This document shows, in pieces, positions 26,202 to 36,548 of a DNA stretch of 64,000 nucleotides (within the stretch, counting starts at the first letter, position 1; each line of letters starts with the position of its first letter). The DNA comes from Streptomyces sp. BK208. GTDB lineage: Bacteria > Actinomycetota > Actinomycetes > Streptomycetales > Streptomycetaceae. The notes beneath the pieces were generated by a model that was given only the letters and a program-made list of their open reading frames with translations, was not told the origin of the DNA and made no database searches. The position numbers and the translations under genes are program-made. The stretch spans positions 124,001-188,000 of the forward strand of contig NZ_SOAV01000005.1 of assembly GCF_004364245.1 (NCBI RefSeq), in the 5' to 3' direction.

Positions 26202-27380
26202 GTGGAGGACACGGAGCAGGGGAAAGCCGGTCCGGCAGCGGAACGGAGGACCGATCCCGCGGCGCGACCGAAGACCGGCCCGGTCGCCGCCGACGGTGAT
26301 CAGCCCGAGCCGGGGCCTCCCGCACCCGACGGCGAAAGCCGCCCGGGCGGAGCGGATGGGAAAACGAAGAAGAAGAAGCGGCTCCGCCGCACCCGCCGCA
26401 TCGCCCTGACCGTCCTCCTCGTCCTCCTCGTCCCCCTCCTCACCGCCGAGACCGCCCTCCGGATCACCTACATGGGCGACCCCGCCGACGGCACGTACAC
26501 CAGGAACCGCGACGCGATCTGGCTCGGCCACGCCTGGGTCGACGGCCGCAAGACCGACGCGGACCTCGCCGCCTTCGCCCGCCGCGTCAAGACGACCGGC
26601 ATCCGCGACCTGTACGTCCACACCGGCCCGATGGAGCACGACGGCACGCTGCCGAAGTCCCTGTACCCCAGGGCTCACTGGCTGATCGACGCCGTGCACA
26701 GGCAGTTGCCCGGCGTCCGCGTCCAGGCCTACCTCGGCGACGTGCTCGCCACCGAGAGCCCCGACGGGATGCGCCTGGAGAAGGCAGCCACCCGCGCCGC
26801 CGTCGTCGGCTCGGCCCGTCAGGTGCTGGACGTGGGCTACGACGGCGTCCACCTCGACCTGGAGCCCCTGCACTCGGGCGACCGGAACTACCTCTCCCTC
26901 CTGGACGACGTCCGCGCCGTCACCCGCGCCCGCGACGCGCAGCTCTCCGTCGCCGCCCACCAGATCGACCCGCTGCCGGGCTTCCACTCCTTCTGGGGCA
27001 CGGTCGCCGGGCACCCCAAGTGGTGGTCCCAGGCGTTCTTCGGCCAGGTCGCCCGCCGCGTCGACCAGATCGCCGTCATGTCGTACGACACGATGCAGCC
27101 GCTGGAGAGCCTGTACGGCGGATACGTCGCCCACCAGACCGCACTGGCCCTGGAGGCCACCCCGCCGACGACCCACCTCCTGATGGGCCTGCCCTTCTAC
27201 CACGAGAACCGTTTCGGCCACTGGAACCACGCGGAGACCGTGACCGCCGCCGTGCGCGGCGTCCGACTCGGCCTGTCCCGCACGGACGCCGACCGGGAGC
27301 GGTTCGGCGTCGCGGCGTACATCGACTTCGCGGCGACCGAGGAGGACTGGACGTCGTACCGGGACGGCTGGGTGCGCTAG
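26202..27380 (+). CDS. Membrane-anchored TIM-barrel (GH18-like) hydrolase
   Basis: The 392-residue protein has a disordered charged N-terminus of about 60 residues, a single membrane helix at about 66-86 (I-A-L-T-V-L-L-V-L-L-V-P-L-L) and an outer domain of about 300 residues. That domain contains G-Y-D-G-V-H-L-D-L-E-P-L near 213-224, resembling the D-x-x-D-x-D-x-E catalytic strand of GH18-like barrels, and later I-A-V-M-S-Y-D-T near 290. A glycosidase or lectin-like role at the cell surface is inferred. GTG start. Its TAG overlaps the sdhB stop on the other strand. Confidence 0.65.
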   Translation: MEDTEQGKAGPAAERRTDPAARPKTGPVAADGDQPEPGPPAPDGESRPGGADGKTKKKKRLRRTRRIALTVLLVLLVPLLTAETALRITYMGDPADGTYTRNRDAIWLGHAWVDGRKTDADLAAFARRVKTTGIRDLYVHTGPMEHDGTLPKSLYPRAHWLIDAVHRQLPGVRVQAYLGDVLATESPDGMRLEKAATRAAVVGSARQVLDVGYDGVHLDLEPLHSGDRNYLSLLDDVRAVTRARDAQLSVAAHQIDPLPGFHSFWGTVAGHPKWWSQAFFGQVARRVDQIAVMSYDTMQPLESLYGGYVAHQTALALEATPPTTHLLMGLPFYHENRFGHWNHAETVTAAVRGVRLGLSRTDADRERFGVAAYIDFAATEEDWTSYRDGWVR

Positions 27381-28156
27381 GGGGTGTTCCGGGACCGGCG
27401 CCCGATCTTCGACCCCAGCCACACCAGCGGGTCGTACTTGCGGTCCACGGCCCGTTCCTTCAGCGGGATCAGCGCGTTGTCCGTGATCCTGATCCCCTCG
27501 GGACAGACCTCGGTACAGCACTTGGTGATGTTGCAGTAGCCGAGGCCGTGGTCGTCCTGGGCGGTACGGGAGCGGTCCAGGCCGGTGTCAGCGGCGGCGT
27601 CCAGCGGGTGCATGTCCAGCTCGGCGACCCGCATGAGGAAGCGCGGGCCCGCGAAGGCGGGCTTGTTCTCCTCGTGGTCGCGCACCACGTGGCAGGTGTC
27701 CTGGCACAGGAAGCACTCGATGCACTTGCGGAACTCCTGCGAGCGGTCCACGTCCTCCTGCATCATCCGGTACTCGCCGGGACCGAGGTCGGCGGGCGGC
27801 ACGAAGGCCGGGACCTCGCGGGCCTTGGTGTAGTTGAAGCCGACATCCGTGACCAGGTCCCGGACCACCGGGAAGGCACGCAGCGGCGTGACGGTGACGG
27901 TCTCCTCGCGGGTGAAGACGGACATGCGGGTCATGCACAGCAGCCGCGGCCGCCCGTTGACCTCCGCCGAGCACGAACCGCACTTGCCCGCCTTGCAGTT
28001 CCAGCGCACCGCGAGGTCGGGGGCCTGCGTGGCCTGGAGGCGGTGGATGATGTCGAGGACCACCTCGCCCTCGTTGACCTCGACCGTGAAGTCCTGGAGG
28101 CCGCCGCCCTCCACGTCACCGCGCCACACCTTGAAGCGGGCCTCGTAGCCGCTCAT
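27377..28156 (-). CDS. sdhB: Succinate dehydrogenase/fumarate reductase iron-sulfur subunit
   Basis: The 259-residue subunit has the plant-type 2Fe-2S site (W-N-C-K-A-G-K-C-G-S-C near residue 50, with L-C-M-T later), and the C-terminal ferredoxin-like sites C-I-E-C-F-L-C-Q-D-T-C near 148-158 and C-N-I-T-K-C-C-T-E-V-C-P-E near 207-219. It passes electrons from the flavoprotein to the membrane subunit. The ATG overlaps the sdhA stop as ATGA. It is the last gene of the operon. Confidence 0.93.
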   Translation of the reverse strand: MSGYEARFKVWRGDVEGGGLQDFTVEVNEGEVVLDIIHRLQATQAPDLAVRWNCKAGKCGSCSAEVNGRPRLLCMTRMSVFTREETVTVTPLRAFPVVRDLVTDVGFNYTKAREVPAFVPPADLGPGEYRMMQEDVDRSQEFRKCIECFLCQDTCHVVRDHEENKPAFAGPRFLMRVAELDMHPLDAAADTGLDRSRTAQDDHGLGYCNITKCCTEVCPEGIRITDNALIPLKERAVDRKYDPLVWLGSKIGRRSRNTP

Positions 28157-30102
28157 TCGGACCGGCCCTCCAGTTCGTCGTCGGCGAGGTACTTCACCAG
28201 CTCCTCCTTGTCGAACAGGGCGAGCAGGTCGGACCGGATCGGCTCGGTGGGCTGCCGCTCCAGGTCGATGCGGCCGCGCTCCGGGGCCGCCGCCGCAAGT
28301 TCCTCCGCCGGGCCGGCCAGCGAGCAGAGCAGGTTGACCGGGCGCCAGCGCCGCTCCATCGACGGGTGGTCCTCGCGGGTGTGCCCGCCGCGCGACTCGG
28401 TGCGCTCCAGCGCCGCCCGGGCCACGCACTCGCTGACCAGCAGCATGTTCCGCAGGTCCAGGGCGAGGTGCCAGCCGGGGTTGAACTGCCGGTGCCCCTC
28501 CACGCCGGCCCGGCGGGCGCGCACCCGCAGCTCCGCCAGCTTCTCCAGGGCCTGCTTCATCTCCGCCTCGCGGCGGATGATGCCGACCAGGTCGTTCATC
28601 GTCTGCTGGAGTTCCTGGTGGAGGGTGTACGGATTCTCCGGCGGCCCGGCGTCCGGCTCGTGCGTCTCGGCGGAGAACGGCCGCAGCGCCTCCGCCGCGG
28701 CGGCGTCCACCTGCGCGTCGTCCACCCGGGCCCGCGCGCCCCCGTCCGGCCGCCCCGCCGCGTACTCGGCCGCGTACCGCCCCGCCCGGCGCCCGAACAC
28801 CAGCAGGTCGGACAGCGAGTTGCCGCCCAGCCGGTTGGAGCCGTGCATGCCGCCGGCCACCTCACCCGCCGCGTACAGCCCCGGCACCCCGCGGGCGGCG
28901 GCCGTGTCGGAGTCGACGGCGACGCCGCCCATCACGTAGTGGCAGGTGGGCCCGACCTCCATGGCCTCCGCCGTGATGTCGACGTCGGCCAGCTCCTTGA
29001 ACTGGTGGTACATGGAGGGCAGCCGCCGCCGGATCACCTCGGCGGACATCCGGGTCGACACGTCAAGGAAGACCCCGCCGTGCGGCGAGCCCCGGCCCTC
29101 CTTCACCTCGGCGTTGATCGCGCGGGCCACCTCGTCGCGGGGGAGCAGCTCGGGCGGGCGCCGGTTGTGGTCCGGGTCGTCGTACCAGCGGTCGCCCTCC
29201 TCCTCCGACTCGGCGTACTTCTCCTTGAAGACGTCGGGGACGTAGTCGAACATGAACCGCTTGCCCTCGGAGTTCCGCAGCACCCCGCCGTCGCCGCGCA
29301 CCGACTCGGTGACCAGGATGCCCTTCACCGAGGGCGGCCAGACCATGCCCGTCGGGTGGAATTGCACGAACTCCATGTTGAGCAGCGGCGCCCCGGCCAG
29401 CAGTGCCAGGGCGTGCCCGTCGCCGGTGTACTCCCAGGAGTTGGACGTCACCTTGAAGGACTTGCCGATGCCGCCGGTGGCGATCACCACCGCGGGAGCC
29501 TCCAGGACGAAGAAGCGGCCGCTCTCGCGCTCGTAGCCGAAGACGCCCGAGACCGTCCGGCCGTCCTTGAGGACACGGGTGACCGTGCACTCCTGGAAGA
29601 CCTTCAGCCGGGACTCGTGGTCCCCGGTCTCGCGGAAGTCCTCCTGCTGGAGCGAGACGATCTTCTGCTGGAGGGTGCGGATCAGCTCCAGGCCCGTACG
29701 GTCGCCGACGTGGGCGAGGCGCGGGTACTCGTGGCCGCCGAAGTTGCGCTGCGAGATCCGGCCGTCCTTCGTACGGTCGAACAGGGCGCCCCAGGTCTCC
29801 AGCTCCCACACCCGCTGCGGAGCCTCCTGGGCGTGCAGTTCGGCCATCCGCCACTGGTTGAGGAACTTGCCGCCGCGCATGGTGTCGCGGAAGTGGACCT
29901 GCCAGTTGTCACCGGAGTTGACGTTGCCCATGGAGGCGGCGATGCCGCCTTCCGCCATCACGGTGTGCGCCTTGCCGAACAACGACTTGCAGATCACGGC
30001 CGTACGGGCGCCGCGCTCGCGGGCCTCGATGGCGGCGCGCAGCCCGGCGCCGCCCGCGCCCACCACGACGACGTCCCACTCCTGCCGGTCGACCACGGAC
30101 AT
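28153..30102 (-). CDS. sdhA: Succinate dehydrogenase/fumarate reductase flavoprotein subunit
   Basis: The 649-residue protein is a full-length SdhA/FrdA. It has V-V-V-G-A-G-G-A-G-L-R-A at about 12-23 for FAD, the K-A-H-T-V-M-A-E-G-G-I-A region, F-H-P-T-G-M near 244-249 and G-L-Y-A-A-G-E-V-A-G-G-M-H-G-S-N-R-L near 405. It oxidises succinate to fumarate with covalent FAD. It lies 26 bases downstream of the cytochrome b gene. Confidence 0.95.
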   Translation of the reverse strand: MSVVDRQEWDVVVVGAGGAGLRAAIEARERGARTAVICKSLFGKAHTVMAEGGIAASMGNVNSGDNWQVHFRDTMRGGKFLNQWRMAELHAQEAPQRVWELETWGALFDRTKDGRISQRNFGGHEYPRLAHVGDRTGLELIRTLQQKIVSLQQEDFRETGDHESRLKVFQECTVTRVLKDGRTVSGVFGYERESGRFFVLEAPAVVIATGGIGKSFKVTSNSWEYTGDGHALALLAGAPLLNMEFVQFHPTGMVWPPSVKGILVTESVRGDGGVLRNSEGKRFMFDYVPDVFKEKYAESEEEGDRWYDDPDHNRRPPELLPRDEVARAINAEVKEGRGSPHGGVFLDVSTRMSAEVIRRRLPSMYHQFKELADVDITAEAMEVGPTCHYVMGGVAVDSDTAAARGVPGLYAAGEVAGGMHGSNRLGGNSLSDLLVFGRRAGRYAAEYAAGRPDGGARARVDDAQVDAAAAEALRPFSAETHEPDAGPPENPYTLHQELQQTMNDLVGIIRREAEMKQALEKLAELRVRARRAGVEGHRQFNPGWHLALDLRNMLLVSECVARAALERTESRGGHTREDHPSMERRWRPVNLLCSLAGPAEELAAAAPERGRIDLERQPTEPIRSDLLALFDKEELVKYLADDELEGRSE

Positions 30103-30128
30103 CAGAAGGCCTCACTCATCGGAACTCG

Positions 30129-30962
30129 TCAGAAGAAGCGCGGATCGTCGAAGACGCCGGACGCCACCAGGTACACGTAGAAGTCGGCGAGCGCCACGCT
30201 CAGCAGCGACGCCCAGGCGAGCTGCATGTGCCGGGCGTTGAGCCTGCCGACCAGCCGCCACATCCGGTAGCGCACGGGGTGCCGCGAGAAGTGCTTGAGC
30301 TTGCCGCCCACGATGTGCCGGCAGGAGTGGCAGGAGACGGTGTACGCCCAGATCAGCACGATGTTGGCCAGGAACACCACGGTGCCGAGGCCCATGTGGC
30401 CCCACGCGTAGTGCTCGTCGCGGAAGGCGAGCACGGTGTCGTAGGTGAGGATGCCCGCGACCAGGAGCGCCGCGTAGAAGAAGTACCGGTGGACGTTCTG
30501 CAGGATCAGCGGGAAGCGGGTCTCGCCGGTGTACTTCCTGTGCGGTTCGGCCACCGCGCAGGCCGGCGGGGACGCCCAGAAGCCCCGGTAGTAGGCCTTG
30601 CGGTAGTAGTAGCAGGTCAGGCGGAAGCCGAGCGGGAAGATCAGGATGATGATCGCCGGTGAGATGCCCCACCAGGTGCCGAAGAGGCCCCAGTTGGGCC
30701 CGGAGCGCATCGGCTCGCAGTTCTCCGCCAGGCACGGGGAGTAGAAGGGCGAGACGTAGGGGGCCGCGTAGTAGTCGGCGTTCGCGAAGGCCCGCCAGGT
30801 CGAGTAGACGACGAAGGCCAGCAGGCCCGCCGCGGTGGCGGCCGGTGCCAGCCACCAGCGGTCGGTGCGCAGGTGCGGGGCGCGGATCGCGGCCCGCGTC
30901 GGGGTGTGGACGCCGCCCGGTGGACGGTCTTCGGTGGCTGTCGGCTCGGTACCAGTGGCCAC
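30129..30962 (-). CDS. sdhC: Succinate dehydrogenase cytochrome b subunit, five-helix type
   Basis: The 277-residue membrane protein has five hydrophobic segments (around 36-57, 96-118, 155-176, 189-215 and 240-262). His residues in the inner helices (N-V-H-R-Y-F-F-Y, C-H-S-C-R-H) suit haem binding, as in single-subunit diheme anchors. It passes electrons to menaquinone. GTG start with GGAG seven bases upstream. It is first in the three-gene sdh operon. Confidence 0.85.
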   Translation of the reverse strand: MATGTEPTATEDRPPGGVHTPTRAAIRAPHLRTDRWWLAPAATAAGLLAFVVYSTWRAFANADYYAAPYVSPFYSPCLAENCEPMRSGPNWGLFGTWWGISPAIIILIFPLGFRLTCYYYRKAYYRGFWASPPACAVAEPHRKYTGETRFPLILQNVHRYFFYAALLVAGILTYDTVLAFRDEHYAWGHMGLGTVVFLANIVLIWAYTVSCHSCRHIVGGKLKHFSRHPVRYRMWRLVGRLNARHMQLAWASLLSVALADFYVYLVASGVFDDPRFF

Positions 30963-31023
30963 TGGGCGGCTCCGGTCGGTCGGGTCGGGGTGGAGGGCCT
31001 GTCTCGGGTTCGCGGAGCGGGCC

Positions 31024-31314
31024 CTAGGGGGCGCGGCGGTCGCGGGCGCCGAGGCCCTCGTCGTCCGAGTCCGTCCACAGCGAGCCGTCGTAGGGCGTGT
31101 CGGGGATCGAGACGAGGTCGGGGCGCCTCGGCGCGCCCGGCGCGGCGGCGGCCGCCCGGAGCAGTGCGAGGCTCTCGCGCAGGTGGTCGGCGTCGGTACG
31201 GACCCGGCGGACCTCCAGGCCGCCGCTGCCCAGCTGCTGTTCCAGCCGGGTCACCGTCCGGGACAGTTCGTCGAGGCAGCGCTGCACCGATGACAGATCG
31301 TCGTGCACGGACAA
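31024..31314 (-). CDS. Small coiled-coil protein, unknown
   Basis: The 96-residue protein has a predicted helical/coiled-coil N-terminal half (about 5-60; V-Q-R-C-L-D-E-L-S-R-T-V-T-R-L-E-Q-Q-L) and an acidic tail (T-D-S-D-D-E). The TTG at 31314 is chosen because GAGG lies seven bases upstream; GTG 31308 is possible. It lies upstream of the sdh operon on the same strand. No family is recognised. Confidence 0.65.
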   Translation of the reverse strand: MSVHDDLSSVQRCLDELSRTVTRLEQQLGSGGLEVRRVRTDADHLRESLALLRAAAAAPGAPRRPDLVSIPDTPYDGSLWTDSDDEGLGARDRRAP

Positions 31315-31615
31315 GACGTGACCTCACTTCCGTCGGACACGGCAGGGAGCGGCCGGGCGGGGACTCACGCTCATGCGCCTGAGAGTGTCGCGCGTCACAC
31401 CTGTCGCTGGGAAGGGATGTGCCGCGATTGGCCGGGGCGCGTCGGTGCACGGCGGGTGGCGTTGGGCCGGCCGAGTGAGCTTACGCACCGTTGTCGCCGT
31501 GTCTCCCAGCGTCGCCGAACCGTTTCCCCTTCAGTGGCCGCATCCCCGTCCGGATACAAATGATCAACCTGAATACGGCAAATACCGCAAACGCGGCCTT
31601 CCGGAGGTAGCACAG
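31315..31615. other. Intergenic region, 301 bp
   Basis: No gene is supported. The stretch at about 31551-31600 is AT-rich for this genome and includes GGATACAAATGATC, a likely promoter region for the lipoprotein gene that begins after GGAGG at 31602-31606. Confidence 0.4.
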
Positions 31616-33880
31616 ATGTCCCACGTCGGCGTCGCACTGCGCGCGGTCATGCGTTCGGTCGCCTTCCTCACCGCGGGTGTCCTCGCGGTCCCCGCGCTGG
31701 CCGGCTGCACCTCCGACGACCCGGCGAGCAAGCCGCTCGCCGGACAGGACGTCGCCGCCGCGGCGCGCGCCAAGGTCTCCGACGGCGGCACCCTGCGCTG
31801 GGCCGTGGACTCCGTCCCGGACACGCTGAACGCCTTCCAGTCGGACGCCGACGCCACCACGTCCCGCGTCGCGCAGGCGGTGCTGCCCTCGATGTACACG
31901 CTGGACGAGGCCGGCAGCCCGGTGCGCAACCCCGACTACCTGGAGTCGGCCGAGGTCGTCGACACCGAGCCCAAGCAGGTCGTCGTCTACAAGCTGAACC
32001 AGCAGGCGGTCTGGAGCGACGGCCGGGAGATCGGCGCCGCGGACTTCGCCGCCCAGTGGCGGGCCCTGTCCGGAAAGGACAGCGCCTACTGGACCGCCCG
32101 CAACGCGGGCTACGACCGGATCGAGAAGATCGAGCGGGGGGCGAACGACCTGGAGGTCAAGGTCACCTTCAGCCGCCCCTACGCCGACTGGAAGGCCCTG
32201 TTCACGCCCCTGTACCCCAAGGACGTCATGGGCACCCCGGACGCCTTCAACGACGGCGCGCGGCGGACGCTCGACGTCACCGCCGGGCCCTTCGCGGTCA
32301 AGAAGGTCGACACCAAGGGCGACCGGGTCGTCCTCACCGGCAACCCGCGCTGGTGGGGCGCGCCCGCGAAGCTGGACGAGATCGAGCTGCGCGCCGTGCC
32401 CCGCGACAAGCGGGTCGCCGAGCTGGCCGCCGGCGAACTCGACCTCGCGGAGATCGACCCGGAGAGCGCCGACGAGGTCGCCGTGGCCGCGGCGCCCCCC
32501 GGACCGGCCACCGGCACCCCGCTGATGGGCCCCGAGGGCTCCCCGGCCGCGGGCCCGCAGGGCAGGTCCGCCGCTCAGGCGCTGCGTTCCTGGGCGGTGG
32601 CCAACGGCTCCGACGAGGAGGCCGCCGAGGAGGAGGTCCTCGCCCGCGAGGAACGGCGCGAGGCCGAGGCGAAGGCCCTGCGCCGGCAGAAGGCGCTGAG
32701 CGGCTTCGAGGTCCGCAAGTCGCTGGAGCCCGCCTACACCCAGCTCGCCCTGAACGGCTCCGACGGCCCCCTCGCCGACGAACGCGTCCGCCGGGCCGTC
32801 GCCCGCGCCCTGGACCGCGGGAAGCTGGCCGAGGCGGTGCTGAAGCCGCTCGGCCTGCCCGCCGAGCCGGTGGGCAGCCACCTCGCCCTGTCCGGCCAGC
32901 CCGCCTACGCCGACGGCAGCGGCGCACTGGGCGAGCAGAACGCCAAGGAGGCCCGGGCACTGCTCGCGGACGCCGGCTGGGTCTCCGGCGGGCCGGTGAA
33001 GAAGGCCGAGGAGGGCGAGGAAGCGGCCGGCGCCGAGCAGGAGAAGAAGGAGAAGGGCGAGAAGGGCGAGAAGGGCGAGAAGAGCGAGCAGGACGGCGAA
33101 GGCACCGACGGGGAGACGTCCGACGACGGCGACGACGGCACGTACATCGTCGGCGAGGACGACAAGAGCGGCGACGACGCCGACCGGGCGGGCGGCGACG
33201 AGGACAGCAGCGGCAAGAACACCGCGCAGGGCGGAGCGCCCGGCGCCTACGCCCCCCAGGGCACCGCGGCCCCGGCCGGCTCGGCGGCGGCCCCGCTGGC
33301 CAAGGACGGCAAGGCGCTCACCCTGCGCTTCGTGCTCCCCTCCGGCCCCGGATCCGAGACGCTGCGCACCGTGGCCGACCACGTCACGGACATGCTGAAG
33401 GAGATCGGCATCGGCACCGACATCACCAAGGTGCCGGACGAGAGCTACTTCAAGGACCACATCGCGGCCGGCGAGTACGACCTGGCGCTCTACTCCTGGC
33501 CCGCCTCCGCCTTCCCCGCCACCGACGCCCGCCCCATCTACGCCAAGCCCGTCCCGGCCGCCGACGGCTCCCTGAACGTCGCGCAGAACTACACCCGGGT
33601 CGGCACCGACCAGGTGGACCAGCTGTTCGACCGGGCCATGGCGACCCTGGACCAGAAGGAGGCCCGGGACCTGCTGCGCAAGGCCGACTCGCGGATCTGG
33701 GCGGCGGCCGGTTCCGTCCCGCTCTACCAGCGCCCCCAGCTGACGGCGGCCCGCAAGACCCTCGCCAACGCGGGGGCCTTCGGCTTCCGGACACCGGTCT
33801 ACGAGGACATGGGCTTCCTGAAGAAGGGCGCCCAGGGCTCCCGCCCCACCGCCCCGTCGACGTCCTCTCCGTCGTCCTGA
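31616..33880 (+). CDS. Family-5 substrate-binding lipoprotein with two large insertions
   Basis: The 754-residue lipoprotein (lipobox L-A-G-C, Cys31) belongs to the oligopeptide/nickel SBP_bac_5 family. The core runs from D-G-G-T-L-R-W-A-V-D at about 57 to the C-terminus and includes E-I-D-P-E-S-A. It is interrupted by an Ala/Glu/Arg-rich insert at about 291-360 and by a highly charged insert at about 460-562 (E-K-K-E-K-G-E-K-G-E-K-G-E-K, D-D-G-D-D-G). It is roughly 200 residues longer than usual. No transporter genes adjoin it, so it may work with the downstream cassettes or have a separate role. GGAGG precedes the ATG. Confidence 0.85.
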   Translation: MSHVGVALRAVMRSVAFLTAGVLAVPALAGCTSDDPASKPLAGQDVAAAARAKVSDGGTLRWAVDSVPDTLNAFQSDADATTSRVAQAVLPSMYTLDEAGSPVRNPDYLESAEVVDTEPKQVVVYKLNQQAVWSDGREIGAADFAAQWRALSGKDSAYWTARNAGYDRIEKIERGANDLEVKVTFSRPYADWKALFTPLYPKDVMGTPDAFNDGARRTLDVTAGPFAVKKVDTKGDRVVLTGNPRWWGAPAKLDEIELRAVPRDKRVAELAAGELDLAEIDPESADEVAVAAAPPGPATGTPLMGPEGSPAAGPQGRSAAQALRSWAVANGSDEEAAEEEVLAREERREAEAKALRRQKALSGFEVRKSLEPAYTQLALNGSDGPLADERVRRAVARALDRGKLAEAVLKPLGLPAEPVGSHLALSGQPAYADGSGALGEQNAKEARALLADAGWVSGGPVKKAEEGEEAAGAEQEKKEKGEKGEKGEKSEQDGEGTDGETSDDGDDGTYIVGEDDKSGDDADRAGGDEDSSGKNTAQGGAPGAYAPQGTAAPAGSAAAPLAKDGKALTLRFVLPSGPGSETLRTVADHVTDMLKEIGIGTDITKVPDESYFKDHIAAGEYDLALYSWPASAFPATDARPIYAKPVPAADGSLNVAQNYTRVGTDQVDQLFDRAMATLDQKEARDLLRKADSRIWAAAGSVPLYQRPQLTAARKTLANAGAFGFRTPVYEDMGFLKKGAQGSRPTAPSTSSPSS

Positions 33881-34012
33881 CCCCTCCCGGCAAGCCGCAG
33901 TCCCCGGAGCCCCGTACCATTGGGTGAGGCCGTGGCATGTACCGCCCGGCAGGCCCGCGTGACACGGACGTCCGCGAGGGCCGTCATCACACCCTCCGGG
34001 AGTACGCCTCAT

Positions 34013-35920
<1,908 letters not shown>

Positions 35921-35948
35921 CGGCCGGCCGCGCCGCACGCCGGCGCAC

Positions 35949-35999
35949 GACGAGCGGCACCGCTCCCCACGACTCGTGCGGGGAGCGGTGCCGTTCGTC
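35949..35999 (+). terminator. Terminator of typA
   Basis: A 20-bp stem with one G-T pair (35949-35968 with 35980-35999) and an 11-base loop follows the typA stop. Confidence 0.85.
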
Positions 36000-36222
36000 T
36001 TGGCCCGGTGCAGGGGTAGGGAAAACCCTCGATTTCCCGGTGCCACTTCGCAGGGCGGCCGGGACCGCACTAATCTGCGCGCAAACACCTCACCCGGAAT
36101 GCCGGCGGACCGTCGGCAAGGGGAGCCGGCCGGCCGGATTCGACGGGTGGGCCTGGCGCGAGACATACCTGCGGGTCAGCTTGCACTCCGGCGGACCTTA
36201 CGCGCAATCAATTTTCGAGTTC

Positions 36223-36276
36223 CGGACGTCCGTTATACGGACAGTGACCTCCGTTAGATGTGTAACAAGTCCGTTT
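36223..36276. promoter_or_regulatory. Palindromes and phased TCCGTT repeats upstream of the first oligopeptide cassette
   Basis: CGGACGTCCG (36223-36232) overlaps GTCCGTTATACGGAC (36228-36242). TCCGTTA occurs at 36229-36235 and 36250-36256, and TCCGTTT at 36270-36276, 21 and 20 bases apart. This is the spacing expected for a regulator binding one face of the helix. Confidence 0.5.
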
Positions 36277-36327
36277 CGCAGCGATCTCGCACCAAACCCT
36301 TTGTCCGGATTTTGAAAGATCTGGCCT

Positions 36328-36388
36328 CTATCTGTGATCGAACCGAGACCTCGAACCTGTGGTTCGTTCCCCTGAACATGGCAGATAG
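36328..36388 (+). promoter_or_regulatory. Nested inverted repeat, possible structured leader
   Basis: CTATCTG (36328-36334) pairs with CAGATAG (36382-36388). Inside it, CGAACC (36339-36344) pairs with GGTTCG (36361-36366). It lies about 160 bases before the start codon and could fold in the transcript. Confidence 0.35.
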
Positions 36389-36548
36389 TTAGGCGCGTAG
36401 AGCTCGGACTAACGGGTCACGCGCTGACGGCGCCGACTCACGAGCGTGGGGGCACCTGACAATCTCCGACACCGGCGACGGGCAGTGGACGGCGAGACGG
36501 CATGTGCTCCTCTTTGCGGTGAACCAATGGACTCATGAGGAGGAACCC

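Larger units (their letters stand above)
35921..36548. other. Long intergenic regulatory region, 628 bp
   Basis: After the typA terminator there is no gene. From about 36180 the sequence becomes distinctly AT-rich. It contains two palindromes, three phased TCCGTT repeats and a nested inverted repeat, consistent with a complex promoter and a structured leader for the oligopeptide transporter cassette starting at 36549. Confidence 0.6.
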
